From Kingdonia uniflora (Eukaryota > Streptophyta > Magnoliopsida > Ranunculales > Circaeasteraceae), in NCBI GenBank assembly GCA_014058105.1, contig JACGCM010001011.1, positions 1,307,501 through 1,371,500 on the forward strand: a DNA stretch of 64,000 bases. Reading direction: 5' to 3'. Under the pieces are notes generated by a model, which saw only the letters and a program-made list of their open reading frames with translations, searched no databases and was not told where the DNA came from. The stretch's first letter is position 1, and each line of letters starts with the position of its first letter. The translations under genes and the position numbers were made by a program. Below are positions 42,636-54,280 of this stretch, piece by piece.

Positions 42636-43860
42636 ATGGTCACTTCCAGATGACCAACAACCGAAATCCAGCTCGATCTTTCAGTTGAGCCAGAACAACT
42701 TATAGAGCTACGGGCAAACCACAATACTGAAATAGAGAAACGCAATGAGCTCGAACGTCAATTAACTTTTGACCGAGAGCTCCGTGAGAAGAAGCTCGAT
42801 GCCGAACGAAAAGTTTGTTTGACAGCGCTCAAACGACATGAAGACTAGATGACAATAATGTAGACTGCCTTACAGGTTCTGTAAAATACTCAGCAGGCTT
42901 CTCCAATAAGAGATCGTGATTAATTGCCAGAAGCCTCCCGGGTTTCTGCACGGGAAAGGTTGGGACCTCGAGGAGCCACCAGTAAAGCTATTTCTAGGAA
43001 TATTTAACATAAACCTCAACCTTCCATTCATTTGGGTGGTGAAGTTCAGTCTGAGATCAACCGAGGTCACCAATTTTCCATACATCAGGTGGAAGAACAG
43101 TGACCTCAACCTCGAGTTCCAGTACGAGATCGTTTGAGTGAAGGTACCAGAACTCACAATCCACAACCTCCTCGCCAAGCTACTCAACCGATACACCATT
43201 ATGTCACACAAGAGCATATGGATCAGCGTATTAAGGAGTTGATCGAAGCACAAGTTCTGGGCACTACCGATGACCTTGCCTGGTTACAAGGAAGTCTAAT
43301 TTCCAAAGAGCTATTCGATATGAAAATACCAAAAGGTTTCCATGCTCAAAAAATTCACAAATACAAGGTTATCGATCTAAAGGAGCATATTCAACAATAC
43401 CGTGATTCACTGGGATAAACAATTCATCAAGACATATGCTCACAGCAGAGATAAAGAAGAAAATTTATATTCTTTTATCAGTCTAAAATAATCATACGGA
43501 GAGAAGCTCGAGGCCATTGCGAAGTGGATAATCTCGATCATAAAATAGTTGTTACTATTTTTACCAACCCACTCCAGCTCGACTGCAAAGCCAAAAAGCA
43601 CATCTTCCTTAACAGACCTGCGACCTTGGAAGATATGATCACCAAGGTCAATAGTTACGTCGACCTGGAAAAGATGATCTCCGAAAGGCATAAATCTACT
43701 AAATCCATCCTTACCACAAAAGGTCCATGTATAGATCGAAGTACTGAACCAAAAGAGGATCAGGGTGACTAAAAATGCTCCAAAGGAAACACTGGTAACC
43801 TTTGGAAAGGCGGTTCATAAATCAAATCAGTCCTCCCAAAGATGAACGTTTGAATCTCCA
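42636..43860 (+). pseudogene. Gag, Tat-like plus copy, internally deleted
   Basis: Start ATG at 42636 (MVTSR), then LIELRANHNTEIEKRNELER, and 43134-43418 (QEHMDQRIKELIEAQ, GFHAQKIHKYKVIDLKEHIQ). The capsid core present in the sister copy is shortened at about 43420, then DNLDHKIVVTIFTNPLQLD and RPATLEDMITKVNSY follow. Many stops. Confidence 0.72.
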
Positions 43861-43940
43861 TAATTTTTCCAATCCTTTCAAAGGATAAGCTCTACCATCT
43901 CTCTCAACCATTAGAACCAATCGAGAATCGACCGTACTGC

Positions 43941-44770
43941 ATGCATCATAAGTTAAACCATCATTCTACTAACAATTGCTATGCTTTGCAGAGGTTACTG
44001 GAATACATTTTCAAGGAGGGATGGATGTTTGAATATATTCTCGACCTGGAATCATACAAGGATGGCAGCTATAAGAAGCAACTTGAAGTTTTCAAGGTCA
44101 AAGATCAAGCTGAGGAGAAGCATCTTTACCATATGCGCCACAACAACATAAGCAAAATCAATCAGATCACCAACTCTAATAAATTCAAGTGCAGGAGACT
44201 ATCATAATACTACGATCTCACACCTCAAGACAAAGAAGCCAAACTTCTACCTGAGTCGAGCAATCGCTGACTTGGGATCTCATTCGAAGATTGCGACACT
44301 AGTCATGCCAAATTTCTACATCATAATGCATTAGTCATAATGCTAAAAATGAAGAAGTTTGTCATGCACACAATGATGATCAATACTGGCAATGGAATTG
44401 AGATTCTCTTTCAGAATACTATCGACCAAATGGGATTAGCCGATCAAGTTATTCAAAGTGACACCGATATTAGTGGATTCAATGGTTTTAAAGAAGAATG
44501 AGTAGATAAGATAATCTTACCTATTACAACAGGACCAGCCACAATCGATGCCATCTTCTATGTGATAAATGCCAAATCTCGTTATCTCAGGATTATGGGC
44601 CGCTGCTAGATTCATAGCATGGAAGCAATCGCTTCCACCTATCATCAAACACTCCGCTTCAAACACATCGATTATATCTATGAGATCAGGGGTAGTCAAA
44701 AACTTTATCGAGCTTGCGAAAATACCGTCTTTGCTATTCTAGATACCTTTGACAAATATGCTGTATAACA
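43941..44770 (+). pseudogene. Gag zinc-knuckle and protease, Tat-like plus copy
   Basis: 43941-44207 includes CMHHKLNHHSTNNC, an intact CX2HX4HX4C knuckle. The protease motif near 44385 reads MINTGNGIEILF, so the catalytic DTGS is NTGN. The protease body follows (DISGFNGFKEE, LRIMGRC). An Asp-to-Asn change at the active site predicts no activity. Confidence 0.7.
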
Positions 44771-45039
44771 ATTACAGAAACCTGATCACCCTGAGCCTTT
44801 CACGGAGGAGCCCACCGAATACATTAACATTGATGGACCTAGCAGAGGTACTTTCATCGGTACTAAGCTGGTTCAGTGCGAAAAAGATGCTCTCATTCTC
44901 TTCTTGTGACTAAATCGAGATGTTTTTGCGTGGTCTTTCGAAGAGATGCCTGGGGTCGATCCGGCCAAGACATGCCACAAAATGGCCATCAACATCAATG
45001 CCACGACGGTCAAATGAATACAGTGACGACTATCACCTC

Positions 45040-45700
45040 GAGTTCGAGATGAAGTTAACATGAAGATCGAGAAATTGATCAAAGTGGAATTCATTCGAGA
45101 AGCCAAATATCCAGATTTGATATCCAACATCGTCGCTATCTCTAAGAAGAACGGAAAAGTATGAGTTTATCCAGATTTCACCGATCTAAACAAACATACT
45201 CCAAAAAGGATTTTATTATTATAATCAAATTCCAATCTTGGAAGAAGATCAAGAAAAGACCACTTTCATCACTGAAAGAAGACTTTATTGTTACAAAGTC
45301 ATGCCCTTCGATCTCAAAAATGCAGGCGCAACTTATCAATGGTTGATAACTACTATGTTCAATGCACATCTTGGGAAAGTCGTGGAAGTCTACATTGATG
45401 ATCTTTTGTGCAAGAGCATACAGTCTACCAACCACATTTCAGATCTCAACACCATATTCAACATTCTTCGCCCTTACGAGATACGTCTTAATCCTGAGAA
45501 GTGTAAGTTCGGAGTACATTTAGGTCGATTTCTAACCCACCTCATCAGCAAGAAAGGGATTGAGGCCGATCCAGATTAGATTCGGGCTTTCCTCAACATG
45601 CCATCTCCATAAACGATGAAAGACATTCAGAAACTTGATGGCAAGATTGCCGCTATCAACTGATTCGCTTCAAAATCTTCAGACCGCTGTCGTTGGCTAT
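45040..45700 (+). pseudogene. Reverse transcriptase, Tat-like plus copy, with internal deletion
   Basis: Reads VEFIREAKYPDLISNIVAIS, then DLNKHTPK, after which about 30 residues (including the first catalytic Asp region MDFVSGYN in the sister copy) are missing. It continues at 45238-45579: QIPILEEDQEKTTFITERRL, YIDDLLCK. The deletion removes part of the polymerase palm. Confidence 0.75.
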
Positions 45701-45959
45701 TCTTACTACTCTGCGGTTGTACTAAACAAGGAAAAGTTTAGCCAAATGTAGAGGTCTAATGGACATCAGGAATTTAAAACCTATTTGGGGAGGTCTCCCA
45801 TAATGAGCACAGCGATAGATAATGGGGAACTGGTTTTTTACCTAACAGTCACAGATACTTCACTCAACTCAGTTCTTATTCATCTTGAAGGAAAAAAAAT
45901 GAGAAACTAGTCTACTTAATCAATAAAACCCTCACTCCAGCGGAAACGAGGTACTCTAA

Positions 45960-46500
45960 AATCGAGAAACTTCTTTTCACTCTTATTTAGATTTCACAAA
46001 AACTTAAGCACTACTTCCAAGCTCATTAAGTCAAAGTCATGATGAACTACCCACTTCAGGAAGTTCTGTCCAAAATAAATAAATCAAGGAGAGTGTAGCA
46101 ATGGTCAGTCAGTTTGGGAGAGCATGATATCAAGTTTGAACAACGTCATTCTTAAAAGGGTCAGGTCATTGTCGATTTTCTCGCCGATTTTCCAGTGGAA
46201 GATTCCGAGTGGGAATAACACGATCCTGACCTTGCAGAGGAAATTACAGAAGACCCATCACTTAAAGTATTTAAGAAGTGAGCTGAATGGATTACAAGAA
46301 GAATGGCAAGATGATCGATTACGCTGCCCTCGGCGTCCCGGAACTCTCAGTTTACACAGATTCATTACTCATTGTCCACCATTATTCTGTGCAATACAAG
46401 AAGAATGGCAAGATGATCGATTACGCTGCCCTCATTGCAGATAGGATGAGAAAGTTTGCACAAGCAACTCTCGATTATCTTCCTTGAGGTGAAAATAGAC
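45960..46500 (+). pseudogene. RNase H, Tat-like plus copy, with tandem duplication
   Basis: RNase H pieces (VPELSVYTDSLLIVHHYS) are interrupted by a duplicated unit: a stretch of about 40 bp around AAGAAGAATGGCAAGATGAT occurs at about 46295-46330 and again at 46398-46433. The duplicated unit shifts part of the reading. Confidence 0.65.
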
Positions 46501-46849
46501 ACGCCGATTCCTTAGTATATCTAGCCGGGGTTTGGGGACAGAAGCTCGATATCTCTAGATCGAGGTAATTTTAACCCCCAACATCGATTGTATTTCTGTA
46601 TGTACGATCAATACTGGGGGCGATAAAGGGGAATACGACGATTGGTGAAAGACTTTCTTAGCCTATCTTGGTATCGACAACAAATGCAAAGGACCACATC
46701 CAGTAGATCTAAAGGAGTGCCGACAGCTGATCGACAACCAAAGCGCTACACAAATCAAAACGATGCCTTATACTAACGTTCAGTCACGAGGGCTTACCTC
46801 AAGTGCCTCTCCAAATAGAAAGTGGACGAGATGCTCTGCAATTTACATG

Positions 46850-47631
46850 AAAGGACTTGTAGCTCCCATGCTACAAGTCGATCATTGGCAAACAAAACCA
46901 TTACACAAAAAGTATTATGACCCTGTATGCGTAAGCAAGTAGAAGAGTACTCACGCAAATGTGATGCATGTCAATGACATGGACAAATGATATGCGCCCC
47001 TGCGCTCTAACTCTATGCAAGCAAGGTGTAATGGCCATTCAAAAGATGAGTACTCGATCTTGTCGGCAAATTTTCTCATGGTAACCGCCGCCACCTACTC
47101 AAAGCTACCGATTATTTTACAAAATGGGTAGAAGCAATTCTACTCTGTCGTACCAGAGAAGAAGAGGCCATATCTTTTATCTGGGAACACATCATCACTT
47201 GGTTTGGGTGCCCCTATCTAATTCGTATCGACAGCGGGCTCCAATTTGTTAGAGAAAAGGTCGTAGCTTTCCTCAACCAACACAATATCATCCATTCACC
47301 ATTCAATCCCTACTACTCTTAAAGCAATGACCAAGCCAAAATAACTAACAAAACCATCGTGGATGGACTCAGGAAAAGGCTTCACTCACAGAAAAAAGAG
47401 AATTGAGTCATGTCTTATGGGCATATCGTACCACCCCACGTCAATTAACCAGCTACATTCCATTCCTCCTTGCCTATGGCACTGAAGCCGTCATTCCCTC
47501 AGAATACCATTATCCAGTCTGAGATTATAAGCTAACTGGCTAAGAAAATGGGTTTGAATTGGCCTACAACCTCAATTAGATCGATGAGACCAGGGAACGC
47601 GCCATCGCTAACCTTGGTCGATATTACCATA
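46850..47631 (+). pseudogene. Integrase, Tat-like plus copy, cut by the nested element
   Basis: Zinc-binding end (CDACQ-like, 46940-46985), core with KATDYFTKWVEAILLCR and IRIDSGLQF (second Asp kept), then [11 protein letters not shown] (Glu changed to Lys, as in the sister copy), [14 protein letters not shown] and finally NLGRYYHM, after which the copia-like LTR begins at 47632. The C-terminal part seen in the sister copy does not reappear beyond the insert. Confidence 0.72.
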
Positions 47632-48702
47632 TGTAAAATAAAATAATCACTTGAGATTAACCGATTTTGATTAATTTAGGTCAAAATCAATAGGTCCAAA
47701 AAACCTTAAATTAGCGGTCTAACCCTAGCCTAATTTAAGTTGGTCCAATATTCTAGTGATAGCAAGCAACAGTAAATTAAGCACAAGAATAAGCAATTTT
47801 AACCCTATGGGAAACCTTTCTCAGGAAAAAAAACCCACAGGTCTCTACCGAATCACCCGACAGCTAAATAATCTAATATTAAAACAAAATTACAAGAAAG
47901 CACATCCTATGGTTACCTCTCTTATAACTAAACTCCTCACAATCAATTCCTCATTCTTGCAACGCCCTTCGTTCTTGCAACGCCTCGCTTCAATCTCCCG
48001 TCAAAGCGTCTAGGCTTGAAACTCACAAGCTTTTCAATTTAAGATTATGTTCTCTAAATCTCTGATTGATTCAATTTGAGTTTTACTTTGCATTGAATTG
48101 TTCATTGAAATCTCTCTTCTTTCTAAAATATCTAGTCCTAGAAAAATCAATTTTGGAACAGGTGAAAAGGGAAATAAGAAAGAATGTCTTTTATAAGAAA
48201 ACTAAAATCCCGACCTCTGTTCGAACAGAGAAATAGTCTGTTCGAATAGACATGGCTTTTATTCAAACAGAGCCAAGATCAGATTCGAGCAATCAAAGTT
48301 CTAAGTAACCTGTTTGAACAGATAAAAATTATGTTCGAACAGGGTTTATTCGAACAAAAAAATATATTCTTGAACAGGGTGTGTTCTAACAGAGAAAAAT
48401 TCTGTTCGAACAGGGTCTATTCGAATAGAGAAAGGTCTATTCGAACTGGGTCTGTTCTAACAAAAAAAAGTTTATTCTAACATAAACATATTTTCTTCAA
48501 AAAACATAATTCCATTTTGACATTTTGTAAAATATTAAGGGCTTGATATTTTTGAGCGAAGAGGTACAAATCCACGTACCCGTTTAGTGTCAATCCAGCT
48601 GTAGGCGCTCCATTTGCAATCTCTGACAATGAGTAGCCATGAGGAAGTGCTAACACCTATTCTAGACAAGAAATGAAATAGACTCCAAAGATGGATATTT
48701 CA
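47632..48702 (-). repeat. 3' LTR of the copia-like element
   Basis: 1071 bp, beginning (plus strand) TGTAAAATAAAATAATC and ending GGATATTTCA. 48210-48490 holds an array of TTCGAA palindromes, including the perfect 16-bp CTCTGTTCGAACAGAG at 48215-48230. Confidence 0.8.
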
Positions 48703-50860
48703 ATCTCCCCCTTTGGTTCATTTCGTGTCTAAACTAGAACTATAAGAAAAAAAATACAACTCAATGAACTGACTCATTCACTGAACATCCATACTCAAAA
48801 CTCCACTTTCATCTTATAACATATACTTTGGAATCCCTGCACACTAAACAAGATACATCACGTAACCGTTCAAATAAAATAAGGGATCCAGAAAATGGAA
48901 CATAACTTACCTGGCTTACCTATCAGGAACATCTCCCCCTTTTTGGCATAGATAAACAAAGGGTAAATAACAAAAAAAGAGGAGAAGCAAACCACTAGAA
49001 CAAAATCTATAACAATCACTGAATGAGTTAGACACATAATAGATGAGAAATATATACCAGCAAATGTCAGGGAAAATATTACGAAAAGACAAACTGTTAG
49101 GATACTCAAAAAGTCAAACTAAACAAAAATGAACATGTAGTTAGGAAAATACTAAACACCAGTACCCCAAAATAAGATGCAACTCCCCCTCAAAATAATG
49201 GTAACCCCCTTAAAATGAAATAAAAGGAAAACGAGGAGTATCTTTAAAATAAGCAAGCCAAAGAAGACAACACTCCCCCTAACACAAGGCATAATAGAAA
49301 GACAATGAATCTAAAATATTCTATAAAGGTCATGACATCGCCCATGTGTTATAAAACAATCACTAAATAAATTACTTGGTGTGTGTTTGTGTGCATAATC
49401 AAATAGATACCCAGTTTTCAATGTTTTACTCAGCTGCAGTTAGAATACTATATTGGAAAGTTGTTTCAACTTAGGCTTCACTAGGTTGGTCACTCAAAAA
49501 TTACTGAGAATTGGCTAGCAAATACTCTGTGTAAAATATCAATATGAGTATATGAATAGAAAAATTCAAATTTTTATCAAATAAACTGCGCACTATAAAT
49601 TGAAAGATCTCACGGACAGAAAATTAATGGTGATAGATGGTGTCAAGTTAACTAACATAGAATCCCTATCTCTTATCTTTACTAAACTAACTGTGCTAAA
49701 CTCAAGATCAAACAGGTCTTGAAAAGGTTATAATGTAGGCAAGGGAAGGGATATGATGGAGTAGGTGTTTTACTCGTATTCTGAGACTACAATTACACTA
49801 ACTCCCCATCTTTCCATAAATTGAGTCCACCTTCTCTCATTATCTTTTCTTATTAAGTACACATGGAATAGAATACTTCTCCCCCTCTATTTTTTTCTTC
49901 ATATTCTTACAAGACTCTGATTGATATACTAGCAAAGACATTGGGGATACTCACTCTATTCTTATATTCATCTCTCCCCCAAAAATTACTTATTTTTCCT
50001 CTCTTTTTTCTTTCACTGAAAAGTCTCAGAACAAATGGGTAAACCAATAAAGATATTGGGGATACTCACTCTATTCATATATTCATCTCTCCCCCAAAAA
50101 TCACTTCTTTATCCTATTTTTTTTCTTTCACTGAAAAGTCTGAGAACAAACGGGTAAACTAATAAAGTATTTGGGCAAAAAAATGAACGATATCTTTTAA
50201 GGCACAAGGGGCTGCAAGTAGATAAAACTTTGGTTATGAATAACGAAGGGCAAAAAAGATATAACAATAAAAAACCTACTATCATATCTTCGGTCTTACA
50301 TAGTATCTTTTTCGTCTCGAATCAAGTATATGGATTGTTCTATTAGACTAACTTGAACTTGAAATTACCATCGACAATTTATTATAAAAAAAATAAGATC
50401 ATGAAAAAAAATACTGATTCAGGAAATTTTTTATGAAATAAAACTCGAAGCTTGTAAAAGGGCTATATTATCATATAACATTAGGTACGAAGTCTCTACA
50501 GTTATCCTCACGTGGTTCTAATCACGATGAGCTTTTAATTTAAACTGGAGGATTACTGACTATTGTGAATAGTAATTTTGCCAAATAATTATTTCATTAA
50601 TAAATATAACACAAAGCAATGTTCAAATCTAGCAAGAATATTCTACATACAAAAGCTCTTAAGTACAAAGTGCGAAGTGCAAATTGTTAATAAAAACTAA
50701 AGCTATACCCTACTATCATAAAAAGATAAATAGAATAACATAACAAAACAGCAGGTTAGAAATGTACCTAATCAATAGAGTATGCATCGATAGATCGCCT
50801 AAGTTTAGATTCATTACCTATCAAAGCAACATTGTACCTTATCTGTGGTGACAGATCATC
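48703..50860 (-). other. Non-coding interior of the copia-like element with repeated polypurine tracts
   Basis: No gene was recognised. The minus strand carries at least six GGGGGAG-type tracts (near 48705, 49185, 49273, 49880, 49975, 50092). Two units of about 114 bp (from about 49935 and 50050, each with ATTGGGGATACTCACTCTAT and CTCTCCCCCAAAAATYACTT) are tandem. Confidence 0.65.
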
Positions 50861-50878
50861 TTTTTTCACCCAAACAGC

Positions 50879-51690
50879 CTAACTAGCTACCAGTGCAACA
50901 TTACATCTTAATTGAGGTATCAACTCATCCTTACGCACCCAAATAGCCCTAATAGATTTTTGATATTGAGCTTTTTGAGTGAGCATTGGAGATTTCTTGA
51001 TCGTCATCTTCTTTTCCTTGATAGAGAGCCAATCAACCCGCCTATTATATGAAACAGATCTACAATATGAAGCATAATGTCCCTTTCTATCACATGCATG
51101 ACAATAAATCATATTTGGATAGTGTGGCATACTAGCTCGAGTGCGAATATTAGACAATATACTAGGTTTGGGCAATACTATAGTTTAACAAATTTTGTAA
51201 CCAAATGGGATCTTTTATTTGAACCAACATTTTCATATCCAATCCCCCTTTTGTCACTTTTAGATCTGCCGATACTTAGCATTTTATTAATGTTTATTGC
51301 TCCATGAGAAAACATTTGAAGTTTCTGCTCAGATGAGACTAAATCAAGTTTGGTCTTATCTAATTCATCAATGGTTGATTTAATCTTCTCCTTAGCATTA
51401 TAAAGTTCATTTTCAAAATTGTTTACTTTGTCAATAAGCTCTTGTTTCTCTTATTCAAGTATTTTAAACTGAAGATTTGTATTCTCAGTATTTTCGTTTA
51501 ATTTATGAGTGAGTGTGCTAACTTGTTCTTTCAAGCCTTTGTTAATTTGCTCAAAGTTTAGCATACCGCTTAATTAACCGAGTACCAATTTCTTTAAGAT
51601 TAAAATGATCATGTTCAAAATCTATTAATCTCAAATAATTGAGTTAGGATCCACGCTCAGGTTGTTAAGCCTCGAAGCGTGACCGCTCTG
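50879..51690 (-). pseudogene. Gag of the copia-like element
   Basis: Minus-strand reading from about 51660: a coiled coil (ELIDKVNNFENELYNAKEKI), the segment LSIGRSKSDKRGIGYENVGS resembling the LDxxLSxxR...KTGLGY block of many plant copia gags, and a CX2CX4HX4C knuckle (CHACDRKGHYASYC, in the open part 50879-51175). Several frameshifts and stops. It would form the nucleocapsid. Confidence 0.65.
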
Positions 51691-51697
51691 ATACCAA
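51683..51697 (-). other. Primer binding site of the copia-like element
   Basis: Minus-strand TTGGTATCAGAGCGG, one base inside the LTR at 51699; iMet type. Confidence 0.82.
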
Positions 51698-51698
51698 T

Positions 51699-52505
51699 TG
51701 AAATAAAATAATCACTTGAGAATAACCAATTTCGATTAATTTAGGTCAAAATCAATAAGTCCAAAAAACCTTAAATTAACGGTCTAACCCTGGCCTAATT
51801 CAAGTTGGTCCAATGTTCTAGTGATAACAAGCAACAGTAAATCAAGAACAAGAATAATCAATTTTAACCCTGTGGGAAACCTTTCTCAGGAGAAAAACCT
51901 ACAGGTCACTGTCGAATCGCCCGACAGCTAAACAATCCAATATTAGAATAAAATTTCAAGAATTTAATTGCTTACAGACTCGATAAACACATCCCATGGT
52001 TACCTCTCTTATAACTGAACTCATCGCAATCAATTCCTCATTCTTGCAATGCCCTTCGTTCCCGCAATGCCTCGCTTCAATCTCCCGTCAAAGCATCCAA
52101 ACTTAAAACTCACAAGTTTTTTAATTTAAGATTAGGCTTTTTAAATCTCCGATTCATTTAATTTAAGTTTTACTTTGCATTAAATCGCTCATTGAAATCT
52201 CTCCTCTCTAAAATATCAATCCCTAGAAAAATTGGTTTTGGTAGAGGTGAAAAGGGAAATAAGAAATAATATCTTTTATAAGAAAATTAAAAACCTGACC
52301 TCTGTTCGAACAAAGAAATTGGTTGTTCAAACAGACATGGTTTTTATTAGAACAAAGCCAAGATCCTATTCGAATAAACAAAGTTTTGAGTAGCCTGTTT
52401 GAATAGAAAAAAGTATGTTCGAACAGGGTCTATTGGAACAGAGAAAAAGTCAATTCGAACAGGAAAAAAATCTATTCCAATAGGGTCTGTTCTAACAGAA
52501 AAAAT
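51699..52505 (-). repeat. 5' LTR of the copia-like element, outer end missing
   Basis: Aligns with 47632-48480 through TCTGTTCTAACAGAAAAAA, then gives way to CTTAGCGATTAAAATAAAG, the minisatellite of the host Tat-like element. The TTCGAA array is at 52300-52480. Confidence 0.75.
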
Positions 52506-52770
52506 CTTAGCGATTAAAATAAAGATAATACTAGTTTTTAATCAAAGACTCTACCAGACATAAGATAAAGAAAAGGTAAAATTAGCTTTCATCTTCCTCA
52601 ATATGGCTGCGACATCATATTAGTTAAATCAAGGATAATACTTGGTTTGGCTGACTCTACTAAATCTCTGCGATTAAAACAAAGGTAATACTAGTTTTCA
52701 ATCAAGAACTCTACCAGACATAAGATAAAGTAAAGGTAAAACTAGCTTTCATCTCTCAACATGTCTACAA
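52506..52770. repeat. Minisatellite of the Tat-like plus copy
   Basis: Two units about 160 bp apart share GCGATTAAAA, AATACTAGTTTT, ACTCTACCAGACATAAGATA and AGCTTTCATC. Counterpart of 31440-31690. Confidence 0.75.
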
Positions 52771-52805
52771 TAACTACTTTTTATTTCAGGTTACATATAC
52801 AACCT

Positions 52806-53846
52806 CTACAATGGATCCTTTTTTGCTGTCGGGATGTCAGCTACGCTTTCTTCTACAATAAGAGGTCGATCAACCATAAATTCTCGAGCTCGAGCATGCA
52901 CAACAATCCTGCCCTGCTCTATCAATTCAGCAGGTCGAGGGCCTAAATCCATTTCCATGGAGCCCATACAATTTTCTCGATCTACATCAGCTTTGCAAAT
53001 ATATCCCCTATCTGACAAATTGTTGAAGAAGGTATATCTTTTTAACTCAAGCCATTTTACCTCCTTTACAAAATAGGCGATCACAACCCTCAAAAAGTCT
53101 GAGAGCGCTGCATGAGGTATAACTGCCTTAAAAAAGTTTGCTCTCACTCGTTGAAGGCGATCTTCCAACCTCGTATGCCGTTCTTTTAGCCATACTATTT
53201 CATTATCTGCTCGAGCTGTAAATGCAATGGTCTCTTCCGATTTCTTGTCAGCTTTAGCTGATTCGGCCTGATTGATCGCTTTTAAATCTATCACTTGAGC
53301 ACGAAGTGCCTCGATCTCCCTGCTTAAATCTTCCCCAGTTGGTATATTCTTTAATACTTTAACTTTCTTCTTTATCAAAATCTCCTTCCCTCTGACAGCC
53401 TGCTCTAACTCTTGTTCTCTGATAAGAGCAACGTCCAACTTAATTTGATACTCCCTTAACCGCTCAACTCCTTTCCCCACATGGCCTTGAATTCGAACTG
53501 CATCTCTCTTCAGCTCTCTTATTCGAGCTGACAGACTTACTACATCCCCTTGAACAAGGGAAACCTTGGCATCATTTTTATTCTTCCTCGAGCGTTCTCC
53601 AGCCTTGACGTTCCTGGTATGCGAATTGGCATACGCCAATTCGGTCTTCAGTTGTACTACCCTCTCATTCAACTCATCATACTTCCATTGTACCGTAAGA
53701 ATCTTCATATCTTTAACAGGTAGGGCTATAGAAAACTGTTCAACTGCAACTTCAGAAGCCAATAAATCATCCCAAGCATTCTTCAGCTCACAATCTTTAT
53801 CAAACATTTTCTTCTTCAATCGCTTCAGCTCGTTTCTAGCATTCAC
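52806..53846 (-). CDS. 346-aa coiled-coil protein, antisense gene of the Tat-like element
   Basis: Uninterrupted reading from MNARNELKRLKKKMFDKDCE. Residues about 1-230 are strongly heptad-like and rich in Glu/Lys/Leu (for example LSREIEALRAQVIDLKAINQ). The last third is less helical, with FFNNLSDRGYICKADVDREN and a C-terminal KKDPL. It is opposite in strand to gag-pol. The frame probably forms the last exon of a longer protein (53862-54290 is the preceding heptad block, separated by one stop). The sister copy at 30000-31340 is broken. No known function; a structural or nucleic-acid-associated role is only a guess. Confidence 0.6.
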   Translation of the reverse strand: MNARNELKRLKKKMFDKDCELKNAWDDLLASEVAVEQFSIALPVKDMKILTVQWKYDELNERVVQLKTELAYANSHTRNVKAGERSRKNKNDAKVSLVQGDVVSLSARIRELKRDAVRIQGHVGKGVERLREYQIKLDVALIREQELEQAVRGKEILIKKKVKVLKNIPTGEDLSREIEALRAQVIDLKAINQAESAKADKKSEETIAFTARADNEIVWLKERHTRLEDRLQRVRANFFKAVIPHAALSDFLRVVIAYFVKEVKWLELKRYTFFNNLSDRGYICKADVDRENCMGSMEMDLGPRPAELIEQGRIVVHARAREFMVDRPLIVEESVADIPTAKKDPL

Positions 53847-53861
53847 TAAATCAGCTTGAAT

Positions 53862-54280
53862 TCACTCTTGATTATTTATTTTATTGATCAACTCACCCTT
53901 CAAACTAGCTACAGAGCGATTTAACCCTTTATTTGATCTTTCTAACGCCTGTATATGGTAACGGACCATGTCAGCCTCTTTACTCTTTGTTATCAACGCT
54001 TCATTCTGGTTTTTAAGTTTCGCTGCATGTCCTTTTAACTCCGTGAGCTCCATTTGCCCGTTATTAATTTTGGCATCCTTCTCCTCGATCTTCCGAGCGA
54101 GGTCAACAACAGTTTGGGTTACCTAAACAAACTTGAAGTACACCTTCACATATTGATCTTCTCTGTCTTTATTCGCCTCTTTTATTCTATCAAATTCCTT
54201 TGCAAATTTATAGTTATATTGGCGTGCCTTATCTTCACGAAAGTGAGCTGACTCCAATTCGACCTACACATTACAGATAC
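53862..54280 (-). pseudogene. Antisense gene, upstream coiled-coil exon (plus copy)
   Basis: Minus strand from the acceptor-like TGTGTAG at about 54267: VELESAHFREDKARQYNYKF, then KEADMVRYHIQALERSNKGL. One stop near 54120 and another at 53862 break it. Equivalent block and splice border exist at 29937 in the sister copy. Confidence 0.48.

Larger units (their letters stand above)
47632..52505 (-). mobile_element. Copia-like, gag-only non-autonomous LTR retrotransposon nested in the Tat-like element
   Basis: Direct LTRs 47632-48702 and 51699-52505 (the latter missing about 200 bp at its outer end). On the minus strand an iMet primer site (TTGGTATCAGAGCGG, 51683-51697) lies inside the right LTR, and a purine tract (AAAGGGGGAGATT) lies beside the left LTR. 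The interior encodes only a gag with a CCHC knuckle; no protease, integrase or RT was seen in 3 kb. It would therefore depend on a partner element. Confidence 0.82.

Noticed and set aside
51683..51697. Possible tRNA-Met gene because of TGGTATCAGAGC
   Set aside because: It is only the 3' complementary primer site adjacent to an LTR; no cloverleaf is present here or at 10647-10661.
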